In this document: piece by piece, positions 54,676 to 63,333 of the stretch | How positions within the stretch are numbered: position 1 is the stretch's first letter | How the letters are laid out: the number at the start of each line of letters is the position of its first letter | NCBI RefSeq assembly: GCF_006874475.1 | Contig: NZ_VIRM01000031.1 | Location: forward strand, 42,594 to 106,593 | DNA: 64,000 nucleotides | Reading direction: 5' to 3' | DNA from: Microbispora hainanensis | Lineage (GTDB): Bacteria > Actinomycetota > Actinomycetes > Streptosporangiales > Streptosporangiaceae | The notes under the pieces: model-generated | What the model saw: only the letters and a program-made list of their open reading frames with translations | Database searches by the model: none | Told to the model about the DNA's origin: nothing | Position numbers and translations under genes: made by a program

Positions 54676-55731
54676 TCAGCGGCGCAGGCGGGCGGCCAGC
54701 CGGCGGGCGGCGCGGGCGGCGTCCCGGCCCACCCCACGCAGCGAGTTGGACGACAGGCTGCGCTGCCACTCCAGCCCCACGTAGGCGAGCAGGGGATGGG
54801 TGAGCGAGGCGCCGTCGCGGTGCAGCGGACGCCCGGCCGCGTCCAGCGCGCCGAGCCCCGCCAGGTAGGGCAGGTCGGGGCGGTAGCCGGTGGCGAGCAC
54901 GATCGCATCCACCTGCTCGGTGGTGCCGTCCGCCCAGGTGACCTTGCTGTCGCCAGCCTCGGTGAACAGGGCACGCCGATCCGGGGCGCTGGCGTTCAAG
55001 GCGGAGCGGTAGCGGCCGTCATCGAGGACCGGCTGAGTCGGAGGTGTGCGCAGCAGACGGCCCAGCGGCGCGGTGTCCAGCCCGGTGACGGTGAGCCAGA
55101 AATGCAGATCCCGGCCGAGCAGGTGCTGACGGGCGAACCGTACCGGCGCCCGGGTGGCCAGCGTCACCCGCGCCACGGTCGCGAGTTCGGCGGCGATCTG
55201 CACCGCAGAGTTCCCTGCACCCACCACAACGACCCGCTGACCGGCGAACGGCTCAGGGGCGCGATAGTCGGCCGCGTGCAGCACCGTCCCGGTAAAGTTC
55301 CCCAGGCCGGGCAGCGCCGGCCGGTAGGGGTTGCCGAAGGTTCCGCTTGCCGCGACCACGGCCCGTGCGGCGAGGCGGCTGCCGTCTTGCAGGGTGATGC
55401 CGAACCCCTCGCCCTCCGCGCTGACCTCCGCGACGCGGGCACCAGTGCGAATGTCGGCGTCCAGGCGGGCGGCGTAGGCGGTGAGATAGTCGATCACCTC
55501 GTCACGGTGCGGGTAACGATCCGGATCCCCACCGCTGAACGGCATCCCCGGCAAGGAGCTGTAGCGGGCCGGGGAGAACAGGGTGAGGCTGTCGTAGTAC
55601 CGGGGCCATGACCCGGCAGGCTGCTGCGATGCCTCCAGGATCACCGGCTTCAACCCGTGCCGCCGTAGGGCGTTCGCCGTGGCCAGCCCGGACTGACCGC
55701 CGCCTATCACCGCGACCTCGATCTGATCCAT
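54676..55731 (-). CDS. FAD-dependent monooxygenase-like protein (ArsO-like)
   Basis: A 351-residue flavoprotein from ATG 55731 with GGAAAGGG seven bases before. FAD motif GGGQSG is at about 10-15 and the flavin-monooxygenase-like middle is GSWPRYYDSLTLFSPARYSSLPG. The NADPH motif is VVVGAGNSAVQIAAEL, and ATGYRPDLPYL is near the end. ArsO-type flavoproteins recur in actinobacterial and Gram-negative ars clusters without a fully settled reaction. It is divergent from the second flavoprotein across an ArsR2-type operator. Confidence 0.82.
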   Translation of the reverse strand: MDQIEVAVIGGGQSGLATANALRRHGLKPVILEASQQPAGSWPRYYDSLTLFSPARYSSLPGMPFSGGDPDRYPHRDEVIDYLTAYAARLDADIRTGARVAEVSAEGEGFGITLQDGSRLAARAVVAASGTFGNPYRPALPGLGNFTGTVLHAADYRAPEPFAGQRVVVVGAGNSAVQIAAELATVARVTLATRAPVRFARQHLLGRDLHFWLTVTGLDTAPLGRLLRTPPTQPVLDDGRYRSALNASAPDRRALFTEAGDSKVTWADGTTEQVDAIVLATGYRPDLPYLAGLGALDAAGRPLHRDGASLTHPLLAYVGLEWQRSLSSNSLRGVGRDAARAARRLAARLRR

Positions 55732-55760
55732 GACCAAACCCTTTCCTGTATCGATGAACG

Positions 55761-55781
55761 TCTATGTTGACGGGTATCGAA
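55761..55781. promoter_or_regulatory. ArsR2 operator, copy 2, between the two flavoprotein genes
   Basis: TCTATGTTGAC-N4-ATCGAA, the same element as before arsR2. Its place between divergent flavoprotein genes suggests arsenite-dependent control of both. Confidence 0.6.
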
Positions 55782-55838
55782 ACAGATGCCATGCTGGCCG
55801 CGCAACTCATAGACGAATGTCGAATCAGAGGAGACGCC

Positions 55839-57194
55839 GTGACCACGCCCGCCGCCGAACTGCCTGTCGTCGTGATCGGAGCCGGTCCCGTCGGCCTTGC
55901 CGCCGCCGCCCACTTGATCGAACGCGGACTCGACCCACTGGTGCTGGAGGCCGGCCCTGCGGCTGGATCCGCCGTCCGGGAGTGGTCACACGTGCGCCTG
56001 TTCTCCACCTGGAGCGAGGTCGTCGACCCCGCCGCCGAAAAGCTGCTCGCCCCGACCGGCTGGGTCCGCCCGGACGCGGCGACGTACCCGACCGGCGGAG
56101 ACTGGGCCGAGCAGTACCTGCAGCCGCTCGCCGACACTCTCGGCCACAAGGTCCGCTACAACAGCACCGTCACCGGCGTGGCCAAGGCCGGGCGAGACCG
56201 GGTGGTCGACTCCGGCCGTGACGAGCAGCCCTTCACCGTGCACGTACGCACCGGCGACGGCCGCGAAGAGCGAATCAGTGCCCGTGCGGTCATCGACGCC
56301 TCCGGCACCTGGACCACCCCCAACCCGCTCGGTGGTGACGGGCTGCCCGCGCTCGGTGAAAAGAGCGCGACCGACCGCGTCTCCTATCGCGTCCCCGACC
56401 TGCGCGACCCTGCCGTACGCGCCCGGTACGCAGGGCGGCGCACCGCGGTGGTCGGCTCCGGCGCCTCGGCCTTCACCGCACTGGCGGCCCTCGCCGACCT
56501 GGCCGAGCAGGAGCCGGGTACGCACGCGGTATGGGTCCTGCGGCGCGGCATCGGCGCCGATACCTTCGGCGGCGGCGAGGCCGACCAGCTCCCCGCACGC
56601 GGCGCCCTCGGGCTCGCCGCCAAGGCCGCCGTCGAGGCGGGACACGCCACGGCGGTCACCGGCTTCCGCACCGCCGCCGTGCAGCGTGACGGTGACCGCC
56701 TGGTCCTCGTCTCCGACGACGGCCGGGTCACCGAGCCGGTCGACGAGGTCATCGTGCTGACCGGATTCCGCCCCGACCTGTCGTTCCTGTCCGAGGTGCG
56801 CCTCGGCCTGGACGAGCGCCTTCAGGCCCCGCTCGCGCTGGCGCCGCTGATCGACCCCAACGTGCACTCCTGCGGCACCGTCTACCCCCACGGCGTGAAC
56901 GAGCTGTCCCACCCCGAGCAGGGCATCTACCTGGTCGGCATGAAGTCCTACGGCCGCGCCCCGACGTTCCTGGCCATGACCGGCTACGAGCAGACCCGCT
57001 CCATCACCGCCGCCCTGGCCGGCGACCGGGAGGCCGCCGAACGCGTCGAGCTCGTCCTGCCCGAGACCGGGGTGTGCGGCGGCTCCGGCCTGTTCGACCA
57101 GGCGGACACGGCGGAGGCGTCCGGTGGCTGCTGCGCCGCCCCGGCCACCCTGCAGATCGGCATCGGCGCTCCCGCGTCCTCCGGCGGCTGCTGA
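55839..57194 (+). CDS. Flavoprotein with cysteine-rich C-terminal tail
   Basis: A 451-residue FAD/NAD(P) oxidoreductase from GTG 55839 behind GAGGAG; an earlier ATG would sit inside the operator. FAD motif GAGPVG is near residue 14. The substrate loop has LFSTWSEVVDPAAEKLL and TGGDWAEQYLQPLAD. The NADP motif is VVGSGASAFTALAAL, and VLTGFRPDLSFL comes later. The last 40 residues hold Cys413, the pair Cys431-Cys432 and Cys451 as the final residue, which looks like a metalloid-binding tail. It is followed 5 bases later by an MFS gene. Confidence 0.85.
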   Translation: MTTPAAELPVVVIGAGPVGLAAAAHLIERGLDPLVLEAGPAAGSAVREWSHVRLFSTWSEVVDPAAEKLLAPTGWVRPDAATYPTGGDWAEQYLQPLADTLGHKVRYNSTVTGVAKAGRDRVVDSGRDEQPFTVHVRTGDGREERISARAVIDASGTWTTPNPLGGDGLPALGEKSATDRVSYRVPDLRDPAVRARYAGRRTAVVGSGASAFTALAALADLAEQEPGTHAVWVLRRGIGADTFGGGEADQLPARGALGLAAKAAVEAGHATAVTGFRTAAVQRDGDRLVLVSDDGRVTEPVDEVIVLTGFRPDLSFLSEVRLGLDERLQAPLALAPLIDPNVHSCGTVYPHGVNELSHPEQGIYLVGMKSYGRAPTFLAMTGYEQTRSITAALAGDREAAERVELVLPETGVCGGSGLFDQADTAEASGGCCAAPATLQIGIGAPASSGGC

Positions 57195-57199
57195 CCGCA

Positions 57200-58435
57200 G
57201 TGGCCGATCTTCACGCTCACGCGGCCGCGACCGGCTCACAGGACCGGTCGCGGCCGCGTGCCGTCCTGCCCGCCCTGTGCCTCACCCAGATCACCGGCTG
57301 GGGCGTGGTCTACTACGCCTTTCCCGTGCTCAACCCGGCCATCACCGCGGACACCGGCTGGTCGGCTGCCGCCACCACCGCGGCCTTCTCCGCCGCCCTG
57401 CTCGTCTCCGCGCTCGCCGGCATCCCCGTCGGCCGCATCCTGGACACCCGCGGCCCACGGGCGGTGATGACGATCGGGTCGATCCTGGCCACGCTCAGCG
57501 TGCTGGCCGCCGCCTACGCGCCCACCCTGCCCGCCTTCACCGCGGCCTGGCTGCTCGCCGGGATCGCCATGGCGGCCACCTTCTACCAGCCGGCGTTCGC
57601 GGCCGTGACCCGCTGGTGGGGACCCGACCGCGTCCGCGCGCTCACCATCGTGACCCTCGCCGGCGGGCTGGCCTCCACCGTCTTCGCCCCCCTGACCGCC
57701 ACCCTCGCCGAGTACCTGTCCTGGCGCACCACCTACGCGGTGCTCGCCGTGATCCTGGCCGTCGTCACCATCCCGGCCCACGCCCTCGCGCTGCGGGCCC
57801 CCTGGCCCCTCGCCCCATCGCCACCGTCCGGTCAGCCTGCACACGGAACCGGCGATGCGCCGGTGAATGTGGCCAGGAGCAGGCCGTTCCTCCTGCTGGC
57901 TGCCGCGCTGACCGCCTCCGCCTTCGCGATGTACGCCGTCGTCATCGCGCTGGTTCCCCTTCTCACCACGCGTGGCGCCTCCACCACGGCCGCCGCCTGG
58001 GCACTCGGCCTAGGCGGCGCCGGCCAGACCCTCGGCCGCACCCTGTACGCCGCCCTCGCCCGCCGCACCGACGTAAGGCTCCGCACCGCCGCGCTGATGG
58101 CGGCCGGTGGCGCCACCACCGCCGCCCTGGCCGTCATCCCCGGACCCGTCGCGCTGCTCACCGCGATCGCCGTCGCCGCAGGCATGGTGCGCGGCAACCT
58201 CACCCTGCTCCAGGCCACCGCCGTCCCCGATCGCTGGGGCACCACCCACTACGGCCGCCTGTCCGGCCTGCTGGCCGCCCCCGCCACCATCGCCGCAGCT
58301 CTGGCTCCCTTCGCCGGGGCCGCTCTCGCCCCGCCCCTGGGCGGGTATCCGCACCTGTTCACCCTGCTTGCGACCATGTCCGCCCTCGCGGGCTTCCTCG
58401 CCCTGGGCACCGGCCCCAACCGCATCAGGCAGTGA
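57200..58435 (+). CDS. MFS transporter of the arsenic island
   Basis: A 411-residue major facilitator from GTG 57200, 5 bases after the flavoprotein. Twelve helices are predicted. It begins LCLTQITGWGVVYYAFPVLNPAI, with motif-A-like GIPVGRILDTRGPRAVM after helix 2 and ARRTDVRLRTAAL in the second half. Co-transcription with a flavoprotein under an ArsR2 site suggests export of an arsenical made by the island. It ends 14 bases from the convergent methyltransferase gene. Confidence 0.85.
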   Translation: MADLHAHAAATGSQDRSRPRAVLPALCLTQITGWGVVYYAFPVLNPAITADTGWSAAATTAAFSAALLVSALAGIPVGRILDTRGPRAVMTIGSILATLSVLAAAYAPTLPAFTAAWLLAGIAMAATFYQPAFAAVTRWWGPDRVRALTIVTLAGGLASTVFAPLTATLAEYLSWRTTYAVLAVILAVVTIPAHALALRAPWPLAPSPPSGQPAHGTGDAPVNVARSRPFLLLAAALTASAFAMYAVVIALVPLLTTRGASTTAAAWALGLGGAGQTLGRTLYAALARRTDVRLRTAALMAAGGATTAALAVIPGPVALLTAIAVAAGMVRGNLTLLQATAVPDRWGTTHYGRLSGLLAAPATIAAALAPFAGAALAPPLGGYPHLFTLLATMSALAGFLALGTGPNRIRQ

Positions 58436-58449
58436 CACCACCGGTGGCA

Positions 58450-59670
58450 TCAGATGGCGGGGCTACGGCGTTCGATCATGAGGACGTCGCGCCAGACGCC
58501 GTGGTGGCGTCCGATGCGTTCGCGGGTGCCGAGGACACGGAAGCCGGCCGCCTGGTGCAGAGCCAGGCCGGCCGTGTTCTCGGGGAACACGCCGGATTGG
58601 ATCGTCCAGATGCCGGCGTCCTCGCTCGCGGCGACGAAGGCGTCCAGAAGGGCACGACCCAGGCCCCGGGAACCGTAATCGGGGTGGACGTAGATGCTGT
58701 GTTCGACGACGCCCGCATAGACGGGACGGGCGGAGACGCGGGAGGCGGCCACCCAGGCGACCACCTGGCCCGTACGGGTGTCGGCGACGACGTACCGCAA
58801 ATGTCCGAGGCGGGCGGAACTGAACGCCTCCCAGGTCGGAGCAGTGGTCTCGAAGCTCGCGTGGCCGGTGTCGAGGCCGAGCTGGTAGACGCTCAGAACC
58901 TGGCCGGCGTCCTCGGCGCGCATGGGGCGGATTTCGAAGCCGGGAGCGACGGGCGGCTTGACGGCCTTGACGACGGCCGAGTGGACGCCGTCACCGTGGT
59001 CCGCGGTGGGGGTGACGGTAATGCCGGTGAAGCCGGCGTCCAGGAGCAGGGTGCGGTACTCGCCGGCGGTCAGGGAACCGGCGGTGCATCCGATGCGGGT
59101 CTCGGTGCGGCGGCGCAGGTCCTCGTCGGGGACGGCGTCCTCGGTGACGACGTCGCTGACGCCGAAGCGGCCGCCGGGGCGCAGGACACGGAACGCCTCG
59201 GCCAGGGTGGCCGCCTTGTCGTCGGACAGGTTGATGACGCAGTTGGAGATGACCACGTCGACCGCACGGCCGGGCAGCGGGATGTGCTCGATGGTGCCGT
59301 GCAGGAACTCGGTGTTGGTCACGCCGGCCTTTGCGGCGTTGTCGCGGGCGAGGCTCAGCATGTCGGAGCTGGCGTCCAGGCCGTAGACCCTGCCGGTGGG
59401 ACCGACGCGGCGGGCGGACAGCAGGACGTCGATTCCGCCGCCGGAGCCGAGGTCGAGCACGACCTCGCCCTCGCGCAGGTCGGCGACGGCGACGGGGTTG
59501 CCGCAGCCCAGGCTGGCGCGCAGGGCGCCCTCGGGCAGTGCGGCGGTGTCGTCGTATCCGGCGGCGCCGACGCAGCCCTCGCCGAAGGACGTGGAGTCGC
59601 GGCCGGACTGGCCGGTCATCGCCGTCCTGGCGAACCTGGAGTAGCGGTCGACGATCTCATCGTGAGCCAC
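58450..59670 (-). CDS. arsM: ArsM arsenite methyltransferase fused to ArsN-like GNAT acetyltransferase
   Basis: A 406-residue fusion from GTG 59670, which has AAGGAGG just upstream; a start at 59685 would put that site inside the gene. Residues 1 to about 238 are an SAM-dependent ArsM, with [14 protein letters not shown] and four conserved Cys: 33, 56 (SLGCGNP), 144 (ISNCVINL) and 195 (RIGCTAGS). Residues about 245-402 are a GNAT of the phosphinothricin/arsinothricin acetyltransferase type ([59 protein letters not shown]). ArsN1 proteins acetylate arsinothricin (family knowledge). Confidence 0.88.
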   Translation of the reverse strand: MAHDEIVDRYSRFARTAMTGQSGRDSTSFGEGCVGAAGYDDTAALPEGALRASLGCGNPVAVADLREGEVVLDLGSGGGIDVLLSARRVGPTGRVYGLDASSDMLSLARDNAAKAGVTNTEFLHGTIEHIPLPGRAVDVVISNCVINLSDDKAATLAEAFRVLRPGGRFGVSDVVTEDAVPDEDLRRRTETRIGCTAGSLTAGEYRTLLLDAGFTGITVTPTADHGDGVHSAVVKAVKPPVAPGFEIRPMRAEDAGQVLSVYQLGLDTGHASFETTAPTWEAFSSARLGHLRYVVADTRTGQVVAWVAASRVSARPVYAGVVEHSIYVHPDYGSRGLGRALLDAFVAASEDAGIWTIQSGVFPENTAGLALHQAAGFRVLGTRERIGRHHGVWRDVLMIERRSPAI

Positions 59671-59729
59671 GGCGGCCTCCTTCACACGCGGACGGGTGCG
59701 GCGGCGAGCCCAGGCCGCCCCGCTTCACC

Positions 59730-60200
59730 TCATCCTGCCGTCATCCAGCCGTTGCGGGCGGCGGCCGCGGACAGGTGCTCCAGCAGCCCACGGGCCCAGG
59801 CGTCCGGGTCGAAGCCCTCCGCCGCCGCCACGTCCAGGCCGAGGTTCAGCCACGCCGGCGCGGCCTCGGCCTTGGCGTAGCGGTCGTAATCGACGTCGAG
59901 ACCGCGCCTCGCGGGCTCCGAACCCAGCCAGAGGGGCACCAGTTCTTCCAGGCCGTCCCCGGTTTTCGCCGAGTAGCCGAGAACGGCGGCGGTGGGGTAC
60001 CGCTCACGCAGGTCCGCGATGACGGCGGCGGCCTCCGCCGTGCCGAGCAGGTCGATCTTGTTGAGGGCGATCACGTCGGCTTCCTGTAACTGCTTGCCGA
60101 ACAGGTAGGACATGTCCGACTCCGTGTCGTCCAGCCGCAGCGACGTACGGAGCGCGTCAAGCCTTTCCGGTTCGACCACGACCCTGCGCTCGCGGTGGAA
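59730..60200 (-). pseudogene. G3E-family (CobW-like) GTPase, N-terminally truncated
   Basis: About 157 residues of the C-terminal half remain: PERLDALRTSLRLDDTESDM, ADVIALNKIDLLG (the NKxD guanine motif) and YSAKTGDGLEELV. The Walker A and metal-binding CxCC part is gone; upstream the frame runs into unrelated sequence at about 60205, where an arsC scrap begins on the other strand. It cannot hydrolyse GTP. Confidence 0.7.
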
Positions 60201-60219
60201 GTTCCGCAGGCTCTTCGAC

Positions 60220-60410
60220 GCCGTTAAGGCATCCGACGTGGTCATCACCATGGGCTGCGGTGATGCATGCCCTATCCTCCCCGGCAAACGGTACGAGGAC
60301 TGGAAACTCGACGACCCGGCCGGGCAGGGCATCGATGCTGTGCGCGTGACATAAGGAACGAGATGTACGACCGGGTAAAGGTTCTGATGGTCGAACTTCT
60401 GCAGCCCTGA
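60220..60410 (+). pseudogene. Second arsC, 5'-truncated and frameshifted
   Basis: The frame reads AVKASDVVITMGCGDACPIL then PGKRYEDWKLDDPAGQGIDAV, matching residues about 76-115 of the intact ArsC at 52183. A frame change near 60350 then gives DIRNEMYDRVKVLMVELLQP and a stop at 60410, matching the rest. The catalytic CX5R half is absent. The 60411-60566 gap holds nothing I can name. Confidence 0.8.
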
Positions 60411-60566
60411 TGCGCTTCCCAGGAGTACGGGGGTGGCTCTCGTGGTCGGCGTCCTTGTCGACGAGAGCCCACTGCGCGAGCTGATCGACCGCAGCGTGCG
60501 GGTGCACAAGTGCGTCGACCGGGCCGGCAGGCGTCAGGACGGCGGGCGCAGCTGACCCTCTGCTCC

Positions 60567-60815
60567 CTATCCGGCGGACACTCGCCCGTGCCTGCGTCTG
60601 GAATGGCGCAACGAGAGCAGAGTCAGGTCGACAAGGGCGGCGGCCAGGACCGCACTGCTTATCACGCCGAGCCATGTCAGGCCTGCCATGAAGCTCAGGA
60701 TCGCGACGCCGACGCACAAGATCAAGATTGCGATGGACGCCGCGACATGGAGCAGCTCGCGCTCGGTGAGATGTTGTTCGGGCGTCTCGTGCCGGGGCTG
60801 GTCCCGCGAGGTCAT
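60567..60815 (-). CDS. Small two-helix membrane protein
   Basis: An 82-residue protein from ATG 60815 behind AGGAGG. A charged N-terminus (SRDQPRHETPEQHLTERELL) is followed by two hydrophobic helices (HVAASIAILILCVGVAILSF and WLGVISSAVLAAALVDLTLL) and a basic tail (RHSRRRHGR), giving both ends inside. I do not know the family. It is the only clearly intact gene between the arsenic island and the decay zone. Confidence 0.65.
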   Translation of the reverse strand: MTSRDQPRHETPEQHLTERELLHVAASIAILILCVGVAILSFMAGLTWLGVISSAVLAAALVDLTLLSLRHSRRRHGRVSAG

Positions 60816-60992
60816 GAGCCCTCCTGATGTTCTGCGTTTCGCCGGGTCAGCCGGGCCGTACCCGCACAGGTCCACTCAACTCGCCAAAACCGCCAGCCCT
60901 CCGCGTCGGTGATGGACGCTCTCCGGGCCGTACATGGGTCCCGGCTGCTCACGCAGCCACGGCAGGAGGTTTCACAGATCCCACTTACGCGG

Positions 60993-61528
60993 CTAATCCG
61001 GTGATATCTGCTTGAAAGGGTACATTTTCAAAGTGCGGCCCTCGATCACCGTGTACGTCGCCTCCGGGACCTCGAACCACATGCCGGGCAGATCTCGCAG
61101 CGGTTCCGAGACGACGACCTGTGCGCCTTCGGAGAGCTCCATGAGGGTGAACACTTCGGGATGCAGTCGCTGGATGCACCTCGCGCTGCTGCTGTGAGAG
61201 ATCACACCGTTGTGCATCCACAGCCACCTGCACTTGCGAACGGATGGAAGTTCGTCTGCTGAATCGCCGTTCCCGTGGAAGCGCGCACGTGCGCCATGAA
61301 CAGCGGCGACCGGACGAAGCGTGCGAGTTGCCGGAGGTTGTGATCCCCCAGGCGGGCTTGGCGTCCTTGAACACCGCGGGTGTCGCCTCGCCGTCGCCGT
61401 AGCAGTCCACGCCGAACCCGTCGCCGTTGACCGGCTCCGGGCCATACCTGGCGTGGAGGCTCTGGTCGATCAGTGAGTGCTCCGGCTCGTAGATCAGCTT
61501 CTCCAGTCTGATCGGCGAGCCGGAATAA
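60993..61528 (-). pseudogene. Class II glutamine amidotransferase, broken
   Basis: Pieces in changing frames: SGSPIRLEKLIYEPEHSLID, NGDGFGVDCYGDGEATPAVF, NLRQLARFVRSPLFMAHVRA then STG, QQTNFHPF and RWLWMHNGVISH. The frame then jumps, after a deletion of the middle part, to the C-terminal end VVSEPLRDLPGMWFEVPEA. The start with the catalytic Cys2 (MCRW) is missing. At least two frameshifts are present. Confidence 0.7.
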
Positions 61529-61572
61529 AGACTCGGCCTCCGTCGGCTGGCGACCCGATCGCGGAACGAGGC

Positions 61573-62235
61573 TCATCGGATGAGCACCAGGCGGATCGCC
61601 TCCTCCACCGGGATGCCGCCGCCGATCAGTTCGAGGATGCGATGCCGAGTCTCGGGAGTGTCGAGCAACGCCGCGATCACATCGGCGACGTCGTCGCGCG
61701 AGACCTCGCCGAGCGGCAGCGGCGGGTCCGCCAGCGTGACCAGGCCCAATCCCCGCTCATCGGTCAGCCGCCCGGGGCGCAGGATCGTCCAGTCGAGATC
61801 GCGGGTGCGGAGGTTGTCCTCGGCGGCGCTCTTCGCCGCGACGTACGCCGCCCAGGCGTCGTCGCTTTCCGGAGGCGGTCGCCGGCCCGCGCCCATGCAG
61901 GAGATGTGGATGAATCGCCGCACACGGGCCTTCTCGGCCGCCTCCGCCATGAGGGCCAGTGCCCACTGGTCGACCGCGTACATACGGACGAGACCGCCCA
62001 CCGGCCCGGCGCCGGCGGCGAAGACCACCGCGCCGGCCCCTATGAGGATCCGCTCCACCTCCTCGACACGGGCGTCCTCCAGGTCACAGAGCACCGGCTC
62101 TGCCCCGGCCGCCCGGACGTCGACGTCGTGCTCCGGGTTACGGATGAGGCCCACTGGCGCGTCTCCGCGGTCCGCGAGCACCCTTTCCAGCCTGAGAGCG
62201 ACCCTCCCATGGCCCCCTGCGATCACCACTCGCAT
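61573..62235 (-). CDS. NAD(P)-binding protein, atypical SDR (NmrA/YwnB-like)
   Basis: A 220-residue Rossmann protein from ATG 62235. The nucleotide motif is VVIAGGHGRVALRLERVL (GxxGxxG form), NPEH and CDLEDA follow, the central helix is WALALMAEAAEKARVRRFIHIS, and a YVAAKSAAEDNLR segment carries the usual Tyr-x3-Lys positions (Tyr-Val-Ala-Ala-Lys). TILRPGRLTDERG is typical of the NmrA/atypical SDR group. It is intact although both neighbours are broken. The substrate is unknown. Confidence 0.85.
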   Translation of the reverse strand: MRVVIAGGHGRVALRLERVLADRGDAPVGLIRNPEHDVDVRAAGAEPVLCDLEDARVEEVERILIGAGAVVFAAGAGPVGGLVRMYAVDQWALALMAEAAEKARVRRFIHISCMGAGRRPPPESDDAWAAYVAAKSAAEDNLRTRDLDWTILRPGRLTDERGLGLVTLADPPLPLGEVSRDDVADVIAALLDTPETRHRILELIGGGIPVEEAIRLVLIR

Positions 62236-62404
62236 GTGACTCACCCCCGATGACAAGCTCCCGGCAGCCGCCCGCACACCATGAGGCCGTACCCAGCCAC
62301 GGCCGCTCCCACAAGGGCGCGGCGCCGCCTGATATGACCGGTGGATGAACGGGCGGATGTCAGGCGCCGAAAAGCCGATCAAGACGGGGGCGAGCAGGAG
62401 TCGG

Positions 62405-62958
62405 GGGCCACGTCGTGCGTCTGACGGTCGAGCGTCCGGTGCTCCGCTGTACGGAGCGCATCCGCCGTGGCCCTGACGACCTGGGCGGGTATGCCGACGT
62501 TCGTCATGAACACGGCTACGGCATCGCCCCTGCGACCGGCGTCGAGCAGTTCGCAGTCTCTGCGTGTACTCCTTCATCCAGCTGCCGTCCTCGACCTCGG
62601 CCAGGAACGGCGGCTCGTAAAGTGCGAGCTTGGTGATCCCAGGGCCGACGGCCGCGGCCGCGGCGAGAGCAGCCCTGAGAAATGGCCTAGACGTAGGCCT
62701 CGCCGCGGGCCTGCGCGATGAGGGCCCGCAGATCCTCGACCTCGCGGGCGACCGCGTAGGGCATCGTGTCCGAGCTCTCACCCCGGCCGCGACGGTCGTA
62801 CGTGCAGACAGTGAAGGCGTCTCGCAGCAGCGCGGCGAGCGGCCGCATCGGTCCCGCGCCACGAAAGCACACGGCACCGTCGACGAGACGAGCAACGGCC
62901 CGATTCCCCTGCGTTCGCACGCGATCGTGGCGCCGACGGCTGAGGTGACTGTGGGCAT
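62405..62958 (-). pseudogene. Alpha/beta hydrolase, broken
   Basis: It begins MPTVTSAVGATIACERRG, shifts frame to FRGAGPMRPLAALLRDAFTV then CTYDRRGRGESSDTMPYAVA, then shifts again to GITKLALYEPPFLAEVEDGS and a last piece VFMTNVGIPAQVVRATADAL. The nucleophile-elbow segment is deleted, so it is not active. Confidence 0.7.
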
Positions 62959-63072
62959 GCCGTGCTCCCTACTCCTGCGGGCCGGCGAGATAGACGTCGA
63001 AACGGTCGAGACTCGGTGGCGAAGCCGGCTCGCGCCTCGGCACTGAGGTACGCGGCCGGCACGTTCGTCCGA

Positions 63073-63140
63073 TGGGCGGCATGCGGACCACGATCACGTT
63101 CATCGACCTGCACGACGGGCGAACCGAGGTGGTCACCCCC
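63073..63140 (+). pseudogene. SRPBCC/AHSA1-domain scrap
   Basis: GMRTTITFIDLHDGRTEVVTP resembles a strand pair of SRPBCC-fold proteins (TxTxxDxGxxTExV). It is cut off on both sides by unrelated frames. Confidence 0.4.
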
Positions 63141-63165
63141 TTCCGCACGCGGGGCCGACGCACGG

Positions 63166-63280
63166 CTGAAGATCGAGACCTGGATCGTCGACTTCTACAC
63201 CAGCAGGAGGCACAGCGCCAACGACGGGCTGCCGCCTGTCACAGTCGAGCGTCAGATGATCGAGAACAAGGCAAGCGTCA
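63166..63280 (+). pseudogene. IS3-family integrase-core scrap
   Basis: KIETWIVDFYTSRRHSANDG then LPPVTVE matches the C-terminal end of IS3-type transposases (W I x x x Y N x x R x H S x L x x x S P x x x E). Only this tail survives. Confidence 0.55.
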
Positions 63281-63302
63281 GCGGCCCTGCTCAGGGCCGC
63301 TG
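63279..63302 (+). terminator. Perfect 24-base hairpin just before the group II intron
   Basis: CAGCGGCCCTG, two bases, CAGGGCCGCTG, 31 bases upstream of the predicted intron 5' end. Some group II introns insert next to such stems. Confidence 0.55.
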
Positions 63303-63333
63303 TGGCATAGGACCGTCTCCACACTTTCAGGGG

